64,000 nucleotides of DNA from Ferrimonas senticii DSM 18821 (GCF_000422665.1 NZ_AUGM01000004.1:62001-126000), one strand, 5' to 3'; shown: positions 24,813 to 36,613, numbered from the stretch's first letter. Translations and numbers: made by a program. The notes: generated by a model not told the origin, from the letters alone.

Positions 24813-25366
24813 ACCGACAGACCTTTGGCGTCTTGCAACTTGCCTTGTGCTTGCAGCAGTAAGTCACACAACTCGCGCACCGCACCAAAGCCGCCGTTTA
24901 AATAGGTGCGATAGTGGGCCTGTGGCAACAGCGCTGGGTGCGCATCATGCACCGCTACCGCCAAGTTCACCTGCTGCATCACTGGCAGATCCACCAAGTC
25001 ATCACCGATGTAGGCGCACGCTTCGGCGCTGAGCCCTAACTGTTGGCACAACTCGTTGAAGGCGGTCAGCTTGTCTTCACAGCCTTGAATGATGTGTTGC
25101 ACCCCAAGGGCGGTCATTCGCTGTTGCACGATCTGCGAACGGCGACCGGTGATCACCGCCACTTGAATGTTGGCGTGTTGCAGCGCTTTGATGCCGAAGC
25201 CATCACGAGTGTGGAAGGCTTTCAGTTCTTCGCCGTTGTTGCCCAGATAGATGCGGCCATCGGAAAACACCCCGTCAACATCGCACACCAGCAGCTTGAT
25301 GGCGGCGGCACGGTCGATAACCTCGGTGGTCACTGGGCCGTATAGGGTCGCGATGCTATCCATCAC
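24809..25366 (-). CDS. kdsC: 3-deoxy-D-manno-octulosonate 8-phosphate phosphatase
   Basis: HAD phosphatase that makes free Kdo for LPS. 185 residues; catalytic DVDGVFSDG, the AFHTRDGFGIKAL segment, and YIGDDLVDLPVM for Mg. Overlaps kdsD and lptC by 4 bp. Confidence 0.96.
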   Translation of the reverse strand: MMDSIATLYGPVTTEVIDRAAAIKLLVCDVDGVFSDGRIYLGNNGEELKAFHTRDGFGIKALQHANIQVAVITGRRSQIVQQRMTALGVQHIIQGCEDKLTAFNELCQQLGLSAEACAYIGDDLVDLPVMQQVNLAVAVHDAHPALLPQAHYRTYLNGGFGAVRELCDLLLQAQGKLQDAKGLSV

Positions 25367-26331
25367 AGTACTCCTGCTTTAAGCATATCCATCATATTTA
25401 ACGCGCCGCTGGGGCGGTTATCGGCATCAACGCTGATTAAGCCGTTGATGTTGTTGTCTTGCATCAATTTCAGTGCCTCGGCAGCCAGTAGATTACTGTC
25501 CACCACTATCGGATTTGGGGTCATCACGGTGCCGATGGCGGTGCTGTGGATATCGATACGGGCATCCAGCACGCGACGTAGATCGCCATCGGTAAACAGC
25601 CCGGTTAGGCGGCCGTTGTCGTCGATCACCAGCGTCATACCAAGGCCTTTGGCGGAGATCTCCAGCAGCGCTTGGCTGATAGTCACCTGTTGACCAACCA
25701 GCGGCAGCCGGTCGCCGCTATGCATCACATCGGCCACTTTTAACAGTAGTCGTCGCCCTAAGGCGCCGCCCGGGTGCGACAAGGCAAAATCGTTGGCAGT
25801 AAAATCGCGGGCTTGCAGTAGGGTGACCGCCAAGGCATCGCCCATCACCAAGGTAGCGGTGGTTGATGAGGTTGGCGCCAATCCCAGTGGGCAGGCCTCT
25901 TCGGCCACCGCAATGCACAGATGATGTTTGGCCAGTTTGGCCAGACTGGACTGTGGCTTGCCGGTCATCGCGATAACCGGCATGCCGAGGCGTTTGATCA
26001 CCGGCATCAAGGTTAGGATTTCGTGGGCTTCACCTGAGTTGGAGATGGCAATCACTACGTCATTGATGTCCAGCATCCCTAAGTCGCCATGGCTGGCTTC
26101 GCCAGGGTGGACGAAAAAGCTTGGGGTGCCAGTACTGGCTAAGGTGGCGGCGATTTTACGGCCGATATGACCGGATTTGCCCATGCCCATCACAATTACC
26201 TTGCCCTTGCAGGCCAAGATGGTTTCGCAGGCGCCGATGAACTGATCATCGATGTATTGAGTCATCTGCTCGATTGCGCGGGTTTCGATGGCAATCACTT
26301 GCTGCGCCCATTGGCGCCATTGCTTAGTCAT
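25363..26331 (-). CDS. kdsD: Arabinose-5-phosphate isomerase
   Basis: Converts ribulose-5-phosphate to arabinose-5-phosphate, the first step of Kdo synthesis. 322 residues: an N-terminal SIS domain (VMGMGKSGHIGRKIAATLAS, HPGEASHGDLG) and two C-terminal CBS domains (about residues 200-320). 36 bp after yrbG. Confidence 0.96.
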   Translation of the reverse strand: MTKQWRQWAQQVIAIETRAIEQMTQYIDDQFIGACETILACKGKVIVMGMGKSGHIGRKIAATLASTGTPSFFVHPGEASHGDLGMLDINDVVIAISNSGEAHEILTLMPVIKRLGMPVIAMTGKPQSSLAKLAKHHLCIAVAEEACPLGLAPTSSTTATLVMGDALAVTLLQARDFTANDFALSHPGGALGRRLLLKVADVMHSGDRLPLVGQQVTISQALLEISAKGLGMTLVIDDNGRLTGLFTDGDLRRVLDARIDIHSTAIGTVMTPNPIVVDSNLLAAEALKLMQDNNINGLISVDADNRPSGALNMMDMLKAGVL

Positions 26332-26367
26332 GGGTAGTCACTTGATTTACGGATGGCAGCATGCGGG

Positions 26368-27318
26368 TTAGTAGAACAGGCTGACTTGATAAAGGATAAA
26401 GCACAGCAGCAGTAATCCGCCTTCAGCTCGGCCAATGCTGTTGTTGCGTTTCAGCAGCAAAATAAGCAGTGGCGCCAAGCTGGTGCCAAGCATGGTAAAG
26501 AAATCGCGACCGGCTGCGGCGGCGTCAATGGCGCCTGGGGCAATCACCGCTGGGATCGCCAGCACCGCTAGAATGTTGAATAGGTTGGAGCCGACCACGT
26601 TGCCAATGACGATGTCATCTTCACCTTTCATCAGACCAGCAATGCAGGCGGCCAATTCCGGCAGACTGGTACCGACAGCGATAATGGTTAAGCCAATAAC
26701 TAAGTCCGACATGCCGAACCACTTGGCGATCACCACCGCGTTATCCACCATCAGATCCGCCGCAATTGGCAACAGCACCATGCCAATCACCAACCACAGC
26801 AAAGCCTTAGCCATCGGCACGTTAGCCGGTACTTCGCCTTCGGCTTCACTAACCATCTTATCGTCGCGGGCTTTTAAAGCACTGATCACCAAAAAGCCCA
26901 TTACCAGAGCGAAGGCGGCAAACAAGATCAATCCATCGGTTACCGATAACTGCAGATCGTGCATAAGGTAACCAGCCAAGATGGTGGCTCCCAGCATCAA
27001 TGGCATCTCTTTAATCAAGGTTGAAGAACCAACCAGTAGCGGCTTAAGCAGCGCCGAAAGGCCTAGAATAAGAGTAATGTTGGCGATGTTAGAGCCAATC
27101 ACATTGCCGACCGCGGTATCGAGTTTGCCCTCCATCGCCGCGCTGGCAGCGACCATCGCTTCCGGTGCTGATGAACCCATGGCGATGATAGTGAGGCCGA
27201 TGATCATCGGCGCAAGGCCTAGGTTGCGTGCGACGGCAGCGGCGCCGAAGACGAAGCGGTCGGCGCTCCAAACCAATAACGCCAGACCTGCTAGCAGCAA
27301 GAAGATGTTTAACAGCAT
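26368..27318 (-). CDS. yrbG: Calcium/sodium antiporter, CaCA family
   Basis: 316 residues with about ten membrane helices in two inverted halves. The alpha repeats are visible as GSSAPEAMVAASAAMEG and VGTSLPELAACIAGLMKG, each followed by GNVIGSNIANI or GNVVGSNLFNI. First gene of the kds-lpt operon and divergent from mlaF, its usual place. The transported ion in vivo is not settled for YrbG. Confidence 0.93.
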   Translation of the reverse strand: MLLNIFLLLAGLALLVWSADRFVFGAAAVARNLGLAPMIIGLTIIAMGSSAPEAMVAASAAMEGKLDTAVGNVIGSNIANITLILGLSALLKPLLVGSSTLIKEMPLMLGATILAGYLMHDLQLSVTDGLILFAAFALVMGFLVISALKARDDKMVSEAEGEVPANVPMAKALLWLVIGMVLLPIAADLMVDNAVVIAKWFGMSDLVIGLTIIAVGTSLPELAACIAGLMKGEDDIVIGNVVGSNLFNILAVLAIPAVIAPGAIDAAAAGRDFFTMLGTSLAPLLILLLKRNNSIGRAEGGLLLLCFILYQVSLFY

Positions 27319-27491
27319 GAGGGCAAAAATAACACGGTCGAAAGGGTCACATTGTCGCCCGTTGCGCTTGAAATTGAAAGGCTTTAGCCATTGTGATGCG
27401 GGTTGCGCAAGCTTAAGATGGCGGGCTTAACTGGATAAATTTGTTGGAGAAAGGCGGCGAAAAGTTCGGCTATGCCAGCGCCGTGACCCCT

Positions 27492-28307
27492 ATGACTGAT
27501 CCTCACCTACCCCCGAGTGATGACTTAATTTGCGTTGAAGGATTGCAGTTCTATCGCGGCGACCGCGCCATCTATCGCGATCTCGATCTGGTTATCCCCA
27601 AGGGCAAAATCACCGCCATTATGGGCCCCAGCGGCATCGGTAAAACCACCCTGCTGAAGTTGATTGGTGGCCAGTTACAGCCATCCAAAGGGCGGGTGCT
27701 GTTTGATGGCATTGATGTTCATCAACAGTCGCGACGACAGTTATATCAACTGCGCCGACGGATGAGCATGCTGTTTCAATCTGGCGCGCTGTTTACCGAT
27801 ATGTCCGTCTTTGACAACGTCGCCTTTCCTCTGCGGCAACACACCAAGTTGCCCGAAGCGTTGATCCGTCGCTTAGTGCTGCTGAAGCTGGAAGCGGTGG
27901 GATTGCGCGGTGCGGCTGGGTTGATGCCGAATGAGCTCAGTGGCGGCATGCAGCGCCGTGCCGCCTTAGCGCGGGCGATCGCGCTAGAGCCGGATCTGGT
28001 GATGTATGACGAACCGTTCGCTGGCCAAGATCCGATTTCGATGGGGGTGGTGGTTAAGCTGATTCGTGAGCTCGGCAGCGCTTTAAACCTGACGTCGGTG
28101 GTGGTCTCCCACGACGTTGAAGAGGTGCTTAGCATTGCCGATTGGGTCTACGTAATCGCCGACGGTCAAGTGATCGGCAGTGGCACCCCTGAACAGATCC
28201 GCGCACTTGATAGCGCCCAGTTACAACAATTTTTGCAGGGGGCGCCGGATGGTCCAGTGCGCTTCCATTTTCCTGCAAGTGACTACATGGAGGCCTTGCT
28301 TAAGTGA
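27492..28307 (+). CDS. mlaF: Phospholipid transport ATP-binding protein MlaF
   Basis: ATPase of the MlaFEDB complex, which keeps the outer membrane lipid-asymmetric. 271 residues from ATG 27492, chosen because the alignable part starts a few residues later ([13 protein letters not shown]). A GTG at 27483 and a TTG at 27441 are alternatives; no ribosome binding site is decisive. [12 protein letters not shown] (Walker A), [15 protein letters not shown] (signature), [12 protein letters not shown] (Walker B). Four-base overlap with mlaE. Confidence 0.95.
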   Translation: MTDPHLPPSDDLICVEGLQFYRGDRAIYRDLDLVIPKGKITAIMGPSGIGKTTLLKLIGGQLQPSKGRVLFDGIDVHQQSRRQLYQLRRRMSMLFQSGALFTDMSVFDNVAFPLRQHTKLPEALIRRLVLLKLEAVGLRGAAGLMPNELSGGMQRRAALARAIALEPDLVMYDEPFAGQDPISMGVVVKLIRELGSALNLTSVVVSHDVEEVLSIADWVYVIADGQVIGSGTPEQIRALDSAQLQQFLQGAPDGPVRFHFPASDYMEALLK

Positions 28308-29083
28308 TCGATTGGATTGCGCAAATTGGCCGTACTGGTATCAATTGGCTGGCTCGTCTTGGGCAAGCGGGGTTGATGTTAGTCGGCGCCTTGGTGGCTA
28401 AGCCGCAGCCGCGACAGATGGCGCCGTTGTTGGTGCGGCAACTGTATCAGGTTGGCGTGTTGTCGCTGCTGATTGTGTTGGTTTCAGGGCTGTTTATCGG
28501 CATGGTGCTGGCGCTGCAGGGCTACATTATTTTGGTCGACTTTGGTACCGAGGAGAGCTTGGGGCCGATGGTGGCACTGTCGCTGCTACGGGAACTTGGT
28601 CCGGTGGTAACTGCACTGTTGTTTGCTGGCCGAGCTGGTTCGGCGGTGGCGGCGGAGATCGGCTTGATGAAGGCCACTGAACAGTTAGCCTCGCTGGAGA
28701 TGATGGCGGTCGATCCACTGCGGCGGATTGTGGCACCACGCTTCTGGGCCGGAGTGATCGCGATGCCGCTGCTGGTGTTTATGTTTTGTGCCGTCGGCAT
28801 CTGGGGCGGTCATCTGGTTGGGGTGGAATGGAAAGGCATCGACGCTGGCGCCTTCTGGTCAATCCTGACCGCCAATGTTGAATGGCAGCAAGATATCGTT
28901 AACTGCTTTATCAAAGCGTTGGTGTTTGCGGTGGTGGTGATCTGGATTGCGCTGTTTAAAGGCTACAGCGCGGTGCCGACCGCTGAAGGCATCAGTAAGG
29001 CCACCACCGATACCGTCGTACACAGCTCATTGGCTGTGTTGGCACTGGATTTTGTTTTAACCGCATGGATGTTTGGGAGCTAG
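28304..29083 (+). CDS. mlaE: Phospholipid transport permease MlaE
   Basis: 259 residues; integral membrane permease of the MlaFEDB complex. The family pattern [24 protein letters not shown] followed by [17 protein letters not shown] is clear. Overlaps mlaF; mlaD starts one base after its stop. Confidence 0.96.
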   Translation: MIDWIAQIGRTGINWLARLGQAGLMLVGALVAKPQPRQMAPLLVRQLYQVGVLSLLIVLVSGLFIGMVLALQGYIILVDFGTEESLGPMVALSLLRELGPVVTALLFAGRAGSAVAAEIGLMKATEQLASLEMMAVDPLRRIVAPRFWAGVIAMPLLVFMFCAVGIWGGHLVGVEWKGIDAGAFWSILTANVEWQQDIVNCFIKALVFAVVVIWIALFKGYSAVPTAEGISKATTDTVVHSSLAVLALDFVLTAWMFGS

Positions 29084-29084
29084 C

Positions 29085-29564
29085 ATGAATTCCAAAAGCA
29101 TAGAATTGGCCGTTGGCGGCTTTATTGTCGCAGGGCTGCTGGCCTTTGCGGTGTTGGTATTTAAAGTGGCGGATATCGATCCGCGTCAGCACACCCAGCA
29201 GTATCAGCTGGTGGCGTATTTTGACAACATCGGTGGCCTCAAAGCGCGGGCACCGGTCAAGGTCGGCGGGGTGGTGATTGGTCGAGTGGCTGCGGTCGAA
29301 CTCGACCAGCAGCAACTGGTGCCGAAAGTGACGATGTTGATCGACGGTCAATATAATCAGTTCGCTGATACCAGTAGCTTGTCAATTCTGACCTCTGGTC
29401 TGTTGGGCGAACAATACATCGGTCTGACCCCAGGGTTTATGATCGACGATGAAGGCGAGATGCTGGCCGATGGCGATGTGGTTGAAGATACCCGCAGCGC
29501 CATGGTTTTGGAGGAACTGATCAGCCAGTTCCTGTACAGCAGCGGCGACAAAGATAAGGAGTAA
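29085..29564 (+). CDS. mlaD: Phospholipid transport substrate-binding protein MlaD
   Basis: 159 residues: one N-terminal membrane helix (ELAVGGFIVAGLLAFAVLVF) and an MCE domain (FDNIGGLKARAPVKVGGVVI, GLLGEQYIGL). Forms the hexameric ring on MlaE. The ATG at 29085 is preferred over an upstream in-frame codon inside mlaE. Confidence 0.95.
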   Translation: MNSKSIELAVGGFIVAGLLAFAVLVFKVADIDPRQHTQQYQLVAYFDNIGGLKARAPVKVGGVVIGRVAAVELDQQQLVPKVTMLIDGQYNQFADTSSLSILTSGLLGEQYIGLTPGFMIDDEGEMLADGDVVEDTRSAMVLEELISQFLYSSGDKDKE

Positions 29565-29569
29565 CCGCG

Positions 29570-30199
29570 ATGAAAAAATTGATGATGGCCGCCGTGGCGC
29601 TGTGCGGCTCGTGGCTGGCACCGGCCTATGCCGAGGTTGACCAAAGCAACCCATACACCATGGTGGAACAAGTGGCGTCAGAGCTGTTGGGTAACTACAG
29701 CGAGCGCCGGGCCGAGCTGGATGCCAATCCGCAGTTGTTGCGTCAGTTGATTGAAACCGACCTGATGCCTTATGTGAACGTCAAGTACGCCAGCTACAAG
29801 GTGATGGGCAAAGCGGTACGCAGTGCCACTCCAGAGCAGCGCGACAACTTCACCGCCGAGTTTCGCGAGTATATGGTCACCACCTTTGCCCAAGCGTTTA
29901 CCGTTTACACCGATCAAACCATTGAGTTTGAACCAGCACAGCCGCTGACTGACCGCAACATCGTTTCGGTTGGCGTGACCTTTATCGAGGGCACCCGGCC
30001 ACCGATTGAAGTGAAGCTGAAGCTGCGCCTGAACAAGAAAAGCGGTGATTGGCAAGCGATCGATCTGATCGCGGAAGGCGCCAGCATCTTGGCCGCCAAA
30101 GAGACCGAGTTTGGTGGCCTTATCCGCCAGCAAGGTTTGGACGCGGTGATCCAGATGCTTAATGACAACAACCAAAAAGCGCTGGCGGGCCAGTCATAA
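29570..30199 (+). CDS. mlaC: Periplasmic phospholipid-binding protein MlaC
   Basis: 209 residues, cleavable signal peptide (cut near APAYA-EVDQ). Tol-tol-Ttg2 family shuttle that carries phospholipids between MlaA-OmpC and MlaD. YVNVKYASYKVMGKAVRSAT and WQAIDLIAEGASIL are typical. Confidence 0.95.
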   Translation: MKKLMMAAVALCGSWLAPAYAEVDQSNPYTMVEQVASELLGNYSERRAELDANPQLLRQLIETDLMPYVNVKYASYKVMGKAVRSATPEQRDNFTAEFREYMVTTFAQAFTVYTDQTIEFEPAQPLTDRNIVSVGVTFIEGTRPPIEVKLKLRLNKKSGDWQAIDLIAEGASILAAKETEFGGLIRQQGLDAVIQMLNDNNQKALAGQS

Positions 30200-30507
30200 T
30201 GGCACTGCTGGCAGAGCGCAGCGGTGACAGCTTAAGCCTTAGCGGTTCGCTAACCAGTGCCGATGTCGAGCAGCACTGGCCTATCCCAGCCGCTTGGCTT
30301 GGCTCGCAAACGCTAAATTTGAATCTTGAGCGACTGCAACAAGTGGATAGCGCTGGGCTGGCGTGGCTGATAGAGCTAGAATCGGCGCAACGTCAGCAGC
30401 AGGGGACGATGCAATGGTTGCATTGTCCCGAGCGGCTAATTCAGCTGATGACCCTGTACGACCTTGATGTCAGTGCGGGTCAGTTAGCGGTAAGACATCA
30501 GAATTAG
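30199..30507 (+). CDS. mlaB: STAS-domain protein MlaB
   Basis: 102 residues; small cytoplasmic STAS protein that binds MlaF and stabilises the transporter. RLQQVDSAGLAWLIELES carries the conserved DSAG turn. Its ATG shares one base with the mlaC stop codon. Confidence 0.9.
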   Translation: MALLAERSGDSLSLSGSLTSADVEQHWPIPAAWLGSQTLNLNLERLQQVDSAGLAWLIELESAQRQQQGTMQWLHCPERLIQLMTLYDLDVSAGQLAVRHQN

Positions 30508-30517
30508 GGAGTGCTCG

Positions 30518-32036
<1,519 letters not shown>

Positions 32037-32071
32037 GCGTCACTGAACGTTCGAGCGCCAATGGCATTAAC

Positions 32072-32107
32072 AAAAGCCCCGCAACTCACTGAGTGCGGGG
32101 CTTTTTG
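32072..32107. terminator. Terminator of murA, able to act for degS too
   Basis: Stem AAAAGCCCCGCA / TGCGGGGCTTTT with T-runs on both strands, between the convergent murA and degS. Confidence 0.88.
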
Positions 32108-32174
32108 TTGATTCGAATCTCGGTGTGGTTTGGTGGCTAATCACCGCCTCTTAGTAAGCTCGCTGCAACGCCAT

Positions 32175-33242
32175 TTACATCACAGTTGGCCGTTCTTCGA
32201 CGGTCACCGGCACATTAAAGCGTTTGCCTTGGCGGATCAGCGTCAGGTTGACTTCGGTGCCCGGTGGGGTTTCCGCGACGCTATCCAGCAGCATGGCGGT
32301 GCCGGTGATCGGTTTGCCATTGAATGCGATCAACACATCGTACAAACGCAGTCCGGCTTTGCCCGCTGGGCCATTGGGATTGATGCCGGTGACCACCATG
32401 CCAGCGGCATCCATCAGTCGCAGTTGGCGGGCGATGGTTTCATTAACGGGATCGCCATCAAGACCTAAGTGACCGCGGATCACTCGGCCATCACGGATCA
32501 GCTTTTCCATGATGTTGTGCGCCAATTCAATTGGGATCGCGAAGTTGAGGCCAACGCCAGCGCCGCCCAACTGCTGGTAGTTGGCGGTGTTAACCCCAAC
32601 TAAACGACCATCAGCATCGACTAACGCGCCACCGGAATTGCCTTGATTAATTGCCGCATCGGTTTGAATAAAGTCTTGAAACCCGGCGGATAAGCCATTG
32701 GATAGGCCATTGCGGCCGGTGGCACTAATGATCCCTTGGGTGATGGTTTGGCCGAGGTTAAATGGGTTACCGATGGCCAATACCACATCGCCGATGCGAG
32801 CACTGCGAGTGATATCCAAAGGGATCACCGGCAGTTGTGGCAGATCGATTTTAAGCACCGCCAGATCGGTGACCGGATCGGAGCCCACCAGCAAGGCTTC
32901 GGCGATGCGTCCATCCTGCAGCGCGGCAAAGATCTGCTCGGCTTGGCGTACCACATGGTAATTGGTAAGCACATAGCCATCAGGACTCATGATGATGCCG
33001 CTGCCCAGCCCTTGCGGAGTCGGCTGACTGAAGTTGCTGGTGCCCGGGCCAACGGTGTAGATGTTCAGCACTGCCGGGGCGGCGCGGCGCACCGCGCTGG
33101 CGTAACTGCTGCGCTCGACTTGGCTGATGCTGCTGTCCAGCCGCGGCAAGCGGCTGCGCAGCTCGGGATTCAATATCACAATAATGGCGGCTAAGATTAG
33201 ACCGGCTAACAAAGGCTTAAGGATGTATCGCAATAGCGCCAT
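32175..33242 (-). CDS. degS: Inner-membrane-anchored serine protease DegS
   Basis: Site-1 protease that senses unfolded porins and cleaves RseA to free sigma-E. 355 residues, the same as E. coli. N-terminal membrane anchor (LKPLLAGLILAAIIVIL), trypsin-like domain with NYHVV (His), DPVTDLAVL (Asp) and GNSGGALV (Ser), then a single PDZ domain. ATG 33242 is preferred over a TTG four codons upstream. Confidence 0.95.
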   Translation of the reverse strand: MALLRYILKPLLAGLILAAIIVILNPELRSRLPRLDSSISQVERSSYASAVRRAAPAVLNIYTVGPGTSNFSQPTPQGLGSGIIMSPDGYVLTNYHVVRQAEQIFAALQDGRIAEALLVGSDPVTDLAVLKIDLPQLPVIPLDITRSARIGDVVLAIGNPFNLGQTITQGIISATGRNGLSNGLSAGFQDFIQTDAAINQGNSGGALVDADGRLVGVNTANYQQLGGAGVGLNFAIPIELAHNIMEKLIRDGRVIRGHLGLDGDPVNETIARQLRLMDAAGMVVTGINPNGPAGKAGLRLYDVLIAFNGKPITGTAMLLDSVAETPPGTEVNLTLIRQGKRFNVPVTVEERPTVM

Positions 33243-33307
33243 CGGGGTTCTCAATTCTCGCGATCAGAGTTAACTGGGGGCGATGTTATCGCTCCATCGG
33301 TGGGATA

Positions 33308-33332
33308 GCAAAAGGGTGGCCGCAGCCACCCT
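33308..33332 (-). terminator. Terminator of degQ
   Basis: Stem AGGGTGGC / GCCACCCT with a four-base loop and a TTTT tail on the minus strand. Confidence 0.75.
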
Positions 33333-33360
33333 GTGTGTTTGCGCTTGGCAGATGGTGGCG

Positions 33361-34734
33361 TTAACGCATGATCACCATCAGTTGCTCATTGTCGCGAATG
33401 ACGGTAGCGGCAAAGGCACCGTCGTAGTCGCTGAGCGCCTTGCGTAGCTGTTTCAGATCTTTAACCGGCACCCGCTGACGATTCATCAGACTGACGCTGG
33501 TGATGATGTCACCTTCCATCAAACCTTGCTGAGCGGCGCGGGAGCGTTCGGCCAGTTCGGTTACTTTGATGCCACGGACGCCATCTTCATTGACGCTGGA
33601 GAGTTTGGCGCCCTCAAGGGCTGGGTGCACCACCGAGGCTTTAACGTTTTCGCCGGGGGCTTCATTCAAGGTCACGTTAACGCTTTGGCGTTCGCCGTCG
33701 CGGATCAGCTCTAGGGTGATCTTGGCACCAGCGCCCATGGTGGCAACCTTGGCGCGCAGCTCCTGGAAGGTGCGGATCTTTTTGCCATCCAGCGCGACAA
33801 TGATGTCACCGGATTTTAGTCCCGCTTGCTGCGCCGCAGAATCGGCTACCACTTGGCTGACATAAGCGCCGTGCTTAGTGTCCAATCCAAACAGCTTGGC
33901 GGTTTCATTATCCAGTTCGCCACCGATGATCCCCAACACGCCACGGCGCACTTCACCAAATTCCAGAATCTGATCCGTTAGGCTTTGCACCATATTCACT
34001 GGAATCGCAAAGCCGATGCCGACGTTGCCGCCGCCCGGGGCGATGATGGCGGTGTTAATGCCGATCAGTTCGCCTTTCAAGTTCACCAAGGCGCCGCCGG
34101 AATTACCGGAGTTAATTGCCGCATCGGTTTGAATGAAGTTTTGGTAGCCCTCGCTATTGAGGCCACGGGAAAGGGCGCTGATGATCCCGGAGGTGACGGT
34201 TTGGCCTAGGCCAAATGGGTTGCCGATGGCAACAGTGAAATCGCCTACCTTGATTCTGTCGGAATCTGCCAGCTTAACCGCAGTTAGATCGTCGGCTGCA
34301 ATTTTCAATACCGCCACATCGGTGGCCGGATCCGAGCCGACCAGCTCGGCCTCAAATTCGCGACCATCACTGAGGTTAATCACAATCTTATCGGCGTTTT
34401 CAATAACGTGGTGGTTGGTAATGATATGGCCTTGCTTAGCATCAACAATCACCCCGGAGCCGAGACTGCGAAACGGCCGACTGCGCTCGCCACCACGAGG
34501 GCCGTTGGGGCCGAAGAAGAAGCGAAACTGTTCTGGCAGCGATTGTTGCGCGGTCTGGGTGCCCTCGACCGATACCGACACTACCGCAGGGGAGATCTGC
34601 TCCACCATTGGCGCCAAACTCGGCAGTGCTTGGCCGCCAACGGCGTCTGGCCAAGCGGCGATCGCCGGTGCCGTAGCACCAAATAAACTGGCAGACAGAA
34701 TTGCAGCAGAAACCAGCGTTAGATTTTTTTTCAT
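33361..34734 (-). CDS. degQ: Periplasmic serine endoprotease DegQ (DegP/HtrA family)
   Basis: 457 residues. Signal peptide to about residue 27 (APAIAA). Trypsin-like domain with NHHVI (His), DPATDVAVL (Asp) and GNSGGALV (Ser), then two PDZ domains (GAYVSQVVADSAAQQAGLKSGD and a C-terminal one). Degrades or refolds damaged envelope proteins. It lies directly upstream of degS, the common degQ-degS order; DegP is an alternative name for the single paralogue in some species. Confidence 0.94.
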   Translation of the reverse strand: MKKNLTLVSAAILSASLFGATAPAIAAWPDAVGGQALPSLAPMVEQISPAVVSVSVEGTQTAQQSLPEQFRFFFGPNGPRGGERSRPFRSLGSGVIVDAKQGHIITNHHVIENADKIVINLSDGREFEAELVGSDPATDVAVLKIAADDLTAVKLADSDRIKVGDFTVAIGNPFGLGQTVTSGIISALSRGLNSEGYQNFIQTDAAINSGNSGGALVNLKGELIGINTAIIAPGGGNVGIGFAIPVNMVQSLTDQILEFGEVRRGVLGIIGGELDNETAKLFGLDTKHGAYVSQVVADSAAQQAGLKSGDIIVALDGKKIRTFQELRAKVATMGAGAKITLELIRDGERQSVNVTLNEAPGENVKASVVHPALEGAKLSSVNEDGVRGIKVTELAERSRAAQQGLMEGDIITSVSLMNRQRVPVKDLKQLRKALSDYDGAFAATVIRDNEQLMVIMR

Positions 34735-34837
34735 GGTTGTTCAAGCTCCTACAGTCACAACACGACCCATTGTTAATAAAGCTGACCAATCTGGCTGGGA
34801 AAAAGTTCCCCAGTGGGATGGCGCCGCCATGGCATAA

Positions 34838-34862
34838 CAAAAACGCACCCTAGTGGGTGCGC
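34838..34862 (-). terminator. Terminator of zapG
   Basis: Stem CGCACCC / GGGTGCG with a TAGT loop and TTTTT on the minus strand. Confidence 0.8.
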
Positions 34863-34872
34863 TGTGAAAAAA

Positions 34873-35265
34873 TCATTGGTTGGCCGCTTTCGGTTCCGGA
34901 TTGATGATCCCGTGCGATCCTTGAACATAATCATTTGGTGGCAGCGAGGTAACGTTGTCGGCTTCGGCGATAACGATTTGCTCTTCAGGCTCTGCCGCCG
35001 CCGGTTCATCGCTCAGTTCTCGGGCGGATTCTTGCCAGAACGCTTGGGTTTTCTCCAACTGCGCCGCCAGAGCCGCAAGGTGCTGCTTGGATTGGGTAAA
35101 GTGGTCATTCAGGCCTTGGCGTTGCTGTTCCAGCTCAAATCGAGCCTGCGCCAGTTCCTGCTGCAATTTATCAACGCTGGCTTTGCCGCCACTGCCACGA
35201 CGACCAATAAAAAAGCCAATTACTAACGCCACTGCCGCTGCAGCAACCACAACCATCTCGTTCAT
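34873..35265 (-). CDS. zapG: DUF1043 cell-division protein ZapG (YhcB)
   Basis: 130 residues: one N-terminal membrane helix (VVVAAAAVALVIGFFIG), then a coiled coil (about residues 30-85) and a low-complexity acidic tail. YhcB/ZapG links cell division with envelope synthesis in E. coli. Divergent from zapE, as in many gammaproteobacteria. Confidence 0.88.
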   Translation of the reverse strand: MNEMVVVAAAAVALVIGFFIGRRGSGGKASVDKLQQELAQARFELEQQRQGLNDHFTQSKQHLAALAAQLEKTQAFWQESARELSDEPAAAEPEEQIVIAEADNVTSLPPNDYVQGSHGIINPEPKAANQ

Positions 35266-35449
35266 TCACCTCTCCTTACTGTCTCGCCTTGGCTGTTACC
35301 AAAGCACTGCGGACCTCAATATACCGAGCCCGAGGGCACCGTGGTAGACTCGTTGAACGCAATTATAGGGGATATCACCCTCGGGAAAATTGCGCTTTAT
35401 CAGAAGTTTTCAGGCATCTTCGGATGCCATGCCGTCGATGGAATGACCG

Positions 35450-36550
35450 ATGCCAACGCCCAAGGAACTGTACCTGCGCGATCTCAAGCGCCCCGAATTT
35501 GTCCACGATCCTGCGCAAGCCGCGGCGGTCGAACAGCTGGAATTGCTGTACCAGCAACTGCGCAATCGCAGTCGGCAAAGTGAGCAGCCATGGTGGCGGC
35601 GCTGGCTCACTGATGAGTCTAGCAACCACCCCAAAGGGCTTTATTTTTGGGGCGGCGTTGGCCGCGGCAAAACCTATTTGGTGGATACTTTTTTTCAGTG
35701 TTTGCCGACCAAGCGCAAGTTACGGGTCCACTTTCACCGCTTTATGCAGCGCGTTCACCAAGAGTTAAACGAGCTTAAAGGCCAAGCGGATCCGTTGCTG
35801 GTGGTCGCCAAGCGCTTAGCCGACGAAGCCGAGGTACTCTGCTTTGATGAATTTTTTGTCTCTGACATCACTGACGCGATGATACTGGCCGGGTTATTGG
35901 AACAGCTGTTTGCTCATAAGGTGGTGCTGGTGGCAACCTCTAACATTCCGCCCCCGCTGTTGTATCGCAATGGTCTGCAGCGGCAGCGTTTTTTACCGGC
36001 GATTGAACTGATTCAACAGCATTGTCAGGTGTTTGAGCTGGATAACGGGGTCGATTATCGGTTGCGTACGTTGGCGCAGGCGGAGATCTATCATCATCCA
36101 CTCGATGACGCCGCGTCGGCCAACTTACATCGCTATTTCGACCAGCTGGTGCCCGCGGCAATGGTCGAGCAACAGCCGTTAATGCTGTTTGGCCGCGAGA
36201 TCCCCATTATCCGCAGTGGTGAAGGGGTGTTGATGATCGATTTTGCGGCACTGTGCGACGGCCCCCGCAGTCAAACTGACTACATCGAACTGGCGCGGTT
36301 GTACCACACGGTACTGCTGAGCGAGGTCAAATTGATGGGCCAAGAACACAGCGGTGATGATGTCGCTAGACGCTTTATTGCGATGGTGGATGAATTCTAC
36401 GAACGTGGGGTAAAATTGATTGTTTCCGCTGAGGTGGCGCTGGCGGATTTATACGGTGGCGGCCGCTTGGCGTTTGAGTTTCAGCGCTGTCAAAGCCGCC
36501 TGACCGAGATGCAGAGCCACGACTATTTGGCTCGCCCCCACCTTCCGTAA
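35450..36550 (+). CDS. zapE: Cell division AFG1-family ATPase ZapE
   Basis: 366 residues; AAA-like ATPase that destabilises FtsZ polymers under stress. GLYFWGGVGRGKTYLVD (Walker A), VLCFDEFFVSDI (Walker B) and ATSNIPPPLLY are typical. The ATG at 35450 is the first usable start: an upstream ATG in frame runs into a stop. Confidence 0.94.
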   Translation: MPTPKELYLRDLKRPEFVHDPAQAAAVEQLELLYQQLRNRSRQSEQPWWRRWLTDESSNHPKGLYFWGGVGRGKTYLVDTFFQCLPTKRKLRVHFHRFMQRVHQELNELKGQADPLLVVAKRLADEAEVLCFDEFFVSDITDAMILAGLLEQLFAHKVVLVATSNIPPPLLYRNGLQRQRFLPAIELIQQHCQVFELDNGVDYRLRTLAQAEIYHHPLDDAASANLHRYFDQLVPAAMVEQQPLMLFGREIPIIRSGEGVLMIDFAALCDGPRSQTDYIELARLYHTVLLSEVKLMGQEHSGDDVARRFIAMVDEFYERGVKLIVSAEVALADLYGGGRLAFEFQRCQSRLTEMQSHDYLARPHLP

Positions 36551-36613
36551 AAGTTCGCGCGAAAAACGCCAATTTAACCGAAAAAAGCGGGTGATTTTTG
36601 CGTCAGACTCCCT